Origin: Cycas panzhihuaensis
Taxonomy: Eukaryota; Cycadophyta
DNA length: 64,000 nt
Reading direction: 5' to 3'
Assembly: GCA_023213395.1 (NCBI GenBank)
Contig: CM041465.1
Span: forward strand, 93,689,741 to 93,753,740
Made by a program: the position numbers and the translations under genes
Shown here: one piece after another, positions 60,910-64,000 of the stretch
Layout: every line of letters starts with the position of its first letter
How positions within the stretch are numbered: the stretch's first letter is position 1
Notes under the pieces: model-generated
The model's input: the letters and a program-made list of their open reading frames with translations, nothing else
What the model was told of the DNA's origin: nothing
Databases searched by the model: none

Positions 60910-62290
60910 TTAGTCGAAGATGGAGGCCCTAAGGTGGTGCCTTGAATCGCTTTTAAACTTCACCTTTTGCAGCAGTTTGGTGAAGATATCGGCCACTTGA
61001 TCTACTGTGGGGTAGTATTCTAGTTGAATTGTGCTATCATGAACAAGTTCTCTAATCCTATGAACTTTTGTACTTATATGTTTGGTACGATCATGAAATA
61101 CAAGATTTTTTGCCATGCAAATTGTTGATTGATTATCCACGTGAAGATCGATAGGACTTATTTAGATGATATTCATTGTTTCCAATAATTTTCTAAGCCA
61201 TATCACCGGTAGGACTTATTTGGGTGATATTCATTGTTTTCAATAATTTTCTAAGCCATATCACCTCCTTGTTGGTATCAGAAGTAGTAATGTATTAAAC
61301 TTCAATAGTTGAATTTGCAACTATCTTCCACCATTTAAATCTCCATGATATTGGTGTTATTCGAAGAAACGTTACATACCCAGACATAGATCTTCCTATA
61401 TCTTTATCTCTTATAAAATCTGAGTCTGTGTATGCAGAAAGATTTAAGTCTAAATTAGGTTCATATAACAGACCATATTTGTTGGCCGTCTTAAGGTATC
61501 TCAACACTCACACTACTGCCTGCCAATGATTTTGCTTGGGATTTGTCATGTAACGAGCAAGAATGCCAATAGAGTGTGCAATATCTGGCCTTATATTAGT
61601 AGTGTAGATGAGACTACCTATAACTTTCTTATAGAGTGTTGTGTCTGCCTCCCTAGTGTCACCTTTAGGTGAGAGTTTAGTATTATGGTCCATAGGTAAC
61701 ATCACTGGTTGAGCAACTTCTAATTGAAACTTATTTAGAAGATCGTTGATGTATTTTTCTTTGGAGAGGAAAAATTTTCTATTCTTTTGTGTTACTTCAA
61801 TTTCTAAGTAATATTTCATCAAACCAAGGTCAGACAATTCGAACGTTTTGCCAAGGTCATTTTTCAGTTGGCCTATTGCCTATTCACTATTACCTGTTAG
61901 TAGCATGTCATCCATAAAGATTATGAGATAAGTGACTTTATCCTTATAGCGCTTGATAAACAATGTTGCATCAATATCTTGGTAGTCACAAACCTTATAT
62001 TTAAGTTGTCTCACTCTTTTAGACAATTTGGTAAACCAAGCACGAGGGGCTTGTTTAAGGCTATACAAGGACTTTATGAGCCTGCAAACCTTATGCTCTC
62101 GACTTTCAATCTCATATCCTTTTGGCTAAACCATATAAATTTCTTCTTCAAGATCTCCATTGAGAAACGCAGTCTTAATATTGAGTTGGTGGATTTTTCA
62201 ACCCTGTTGAGTAGCTAAGGCCACAAGAGTTCTAATTGTAGGCCACTTGGTTGTAGGTGCAAAGACTTCAGTGAGCATATACTATACCTA
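60910..62290 (-). pseudogene. RT-RNase H of element G
   Basis: RT: YSLKQAPRAWFTKLSKRVRQ and the box IIFMDDMLLTGN (61880-62068), then SDLGLMKYYLEIEVTQKNRK and IGSLIYTTNIRPDIAHSIG (61508-61837). RNase H: LSAYTDSDFIRDKDIGRSMS (61295-61507) and, after a 58-bp duplication, DNQSTICMAKNLVFHDRTKH to DQVADIFTKLL (60910-61140). It is among the better-preserved copia segments here but still has shifts. Confidence 0.9.
61152..61265. repeat. 58-bp tandem duplication inside RNase H of element G
   Basis: TAGGACTTATTT...CATATCACC occurs at 61152-61209 and again from 61210 to 61265, with about three differences. It separates the two halves of RNase H. Confidence 0.9.
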
Positions 62291-62599
62291 AGCCTTCCTA
62301 TTCTATCACCGAATAGTTCCTTTCTGCCTCTTTCAAATTTTGGCTTACAAAATAGATTGACAAGTCTATTTTATTATCTTATGGTTGTGTTAGTAAACAT
62401 ATGATAGCAAATAAAGAGGAATCAACATGTACATGAAATGACTTACCCTAATTTGAGAATCTAAGGATTGGTGATTAAGTTATTTTTCTTTTTAATAATT
62501 CAAATACAAGTTGTTATTATAACTACCATTACCATTCAATTTTCTTTTTTAACAAGATTTCTAAAGGATTAATTACCTAGGTATAATTTTTTATAAACT
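62291..62599. other. Junction DNA between elements G and H
   Basis: AT-rich, with no domain recognised. Confidence 0.35.
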
Positions 62600-64000
62600 T
62601 ATGGTAGTACCTTATCATTCCTAAGAATCCTTTAATCTACCTCTGTATCTTTGGTACTGAAAATTTTAAAACTATTGCTACCTTGTTGGGATCCATGAGT
62701 AATCCATTCTTTGTAACAATGTGACCTAATAAGATCCCAAAAGGTACTATAAAGGTATATTTTATAAGGTTTAAGCATAATTTATTTCCTTTACATATTT
62801 TAAGCATTAAATGCAAGCAATCAAGATAGTCTTTTAGTAAAGTAAACAACATCTAATCATCCAAAAACACCTCAATTATTTTTCTTATTGTCTGTTTAAA
62901 AATATTGAGGATTACTCTTCAGAATGTGATAGAAGCATTAGTCAATTTGAACAACATTACTCAGAACGTGTATGTACCCCATTATGTTATGAAAGTCACC
63001 TTTAATTGACTTTGGTTCAATCTAAACCTAGTTATACCCACTAAATCCATCTATGAATGAGTAAACCTCGTGTCCTATTACTTTCTCAAAATATATTCAG
63101 TAAAGGAAATTAGAAATAGATCTTCTTTTATTGTATTATTTACGGCTTTGTAGTTGACACAAACTCTAAGCTTCTCATTTTTCTTGGGGATGACTACAAC
63201 ATAACCACCATTCACTATTTTTAACCTCAAAAATGTAATCTGCTTCTAATAGTTTATTAAGCTTAGCTTTCACTTTTTCCTTATATTTTGGGTTCATGCG
63301 GTATAGTCATTGTCTTACTAGTTTAGCTCCCTCTACCAATTTAATCTTATGTTCTCCCAATTTAGATGGGATGCCTTTTAAATCCTAATAGGACCAGGTA
63401 AATATATCCTTATTATCTAAAAATAATGAGGTAGCTTATTACATCATTTCCTCATTCCAATAATCACCCATAATGATCATCTATGGTTGCTCTTCCATCC
63501 CAATATTGATTTCCCTTGTTTTTAATTTTTCTCCCTCCATTGTTTTTCCATCTAGACTTAATGTATAAGCTGGCATAATATTTATCATACATTCTCTTTA
63601 TTCTAATGCAAAATAACTTGGAGAAATGAATTGTGTTTCTTGCTAAATATTCCCTTCCTTTCCAACCTCAATATAAGAATAATGTTTTTCCTCTTCTAGA
63701 GTTTTTTCCTTTAATATTTTCAAGATTACCTTAATGTGTTCATTTTGGTTACAATATTTGAAAGTCTGGTAGAAATTTCCTACCATTAAATCCCATTATA
63801 TCAATTTCATTTTTTTGCATGAGTTATACCAAATGATGGAAATTCCCTTAAAAGTTGCCCTTAATATTGAGTCTAATTGTTTTTGGGAATTCCCTCTATT
63901 GTCCATTTTTTAACACAATTTTGTACATGTAAGTAGGGATTATCCCCATTCTAGAATAAAGGAAATTCATGTTTTTAAAATCTAATAAAAAAATTTCTTG
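62600..64000 (-). pseudogene. Element H: Ty3/gypsy reverse transcriptase fragment, runs off the window
   Basis: The minus strand, from high to low coordinates, reads DIFTWSY, DLKGIPSKLGEHKIKLVEGA, NPKYKEKVKAKLNKLLEADY (about 63250-63300), KNEKLRVCVNYKAVNN, DGFSGYN (about 63030-63050), a box with VFLDD (about 62860) and LLGHIVTKNGLLMDPNKVAI (62637-62852). This is gypsy RT, of the Athila/Tat style by its wording. Stops break every block. The upstream end (protease and gag side) lies beyond 64000. Confidence 0.8.

Larger units (their letters stand above)
60148..62290 (-). mobile_element. Element G: Ty1/copia fragment (3' LTR, RNase H, RT)
   Basis: Third minus-strand copia fragment in a row, again with the 3' end present and the 5' half absent. 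About 430 bp of non-coding sequence lies between the end of RNase H and the polypurine tract. Confidence 0.75.

Overview
The window is nuclear DNA of a land plant, most likely a seed plant with a large, repeat-rich genome; the species cannot be named from the sequence. The reasons are LTR retrotransposons of typical plant lineages (Tat-like and chromodomain Ty3/gypsy, Ty1/copia), a degenerate LINE, two tRNA-type SINEs, very long AT microsatellites and only one clear intron-containing host gene.

Layout, left to right. (1) 1-9485 is the 3' part of a Tat-like Ty3/gypsy element, here called A: RT-RNase H, then an antisense gene with a plant mobile domain (PMD), then a free-standing second RNase H (archaeal-type, aRNH), then a 2.6 kb 3' LTR that stops exactly at an AT microsatellite (9486-10107). 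(2) About 10630-20762 is a decayed chromodomain gypsy element C. Its gag is split by a complete minus-strand Ty1/copia element D (11622-16920). (3) 20763-36381 is a nearly complete second member of the A family, element B: two 3 kb LTRs, a gag-protease-RT frame, antisense PMD gene, aRNH, polypurine tract. It sits in the 3' LTR of C and has a target duplication with one mismatch. (4) 36387-43350 holds no recognised gene and includes a 2.1 kb AT microsatellite. (5) About 43350-46010 is a degenerate minus-strand LINE. (6) 46936-48394 holds two copies of one SINE family with target duplications. (7) 49288-50928 is the host gene: three exons encoding a 377-residue P-loop GTPase-like protein with a C-terminal membrane anchor. 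(8) 54206-62290 holds three minus-strand copia fragments placed head to tail, each with a 3' LTR and lacking its 5' end. (9) About 62600-64000 is a minus-strand gypsy RT fragment running off the window.

The most interesting system is the A/B family. Both copies carry, where an integrase would be expected, an antisense PMD gene and a separate aRNH reading frame with its own ATG. Comparing the copies shows a shared antisense TATA box, an eight-codon first exon, a GTGAGT donor, an intron of about 480 nt and a C-terminal coiled coil. The intron contains an inverted repeat (core TAAACTT...AAGTTTA) whose relative also lies in the LTR, about 135 bp upstream of the LTR TATA box in B. I see no integrase in either copy. 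All transposon genes here are damaged by stop codons, many explicable as C-to-T changes.
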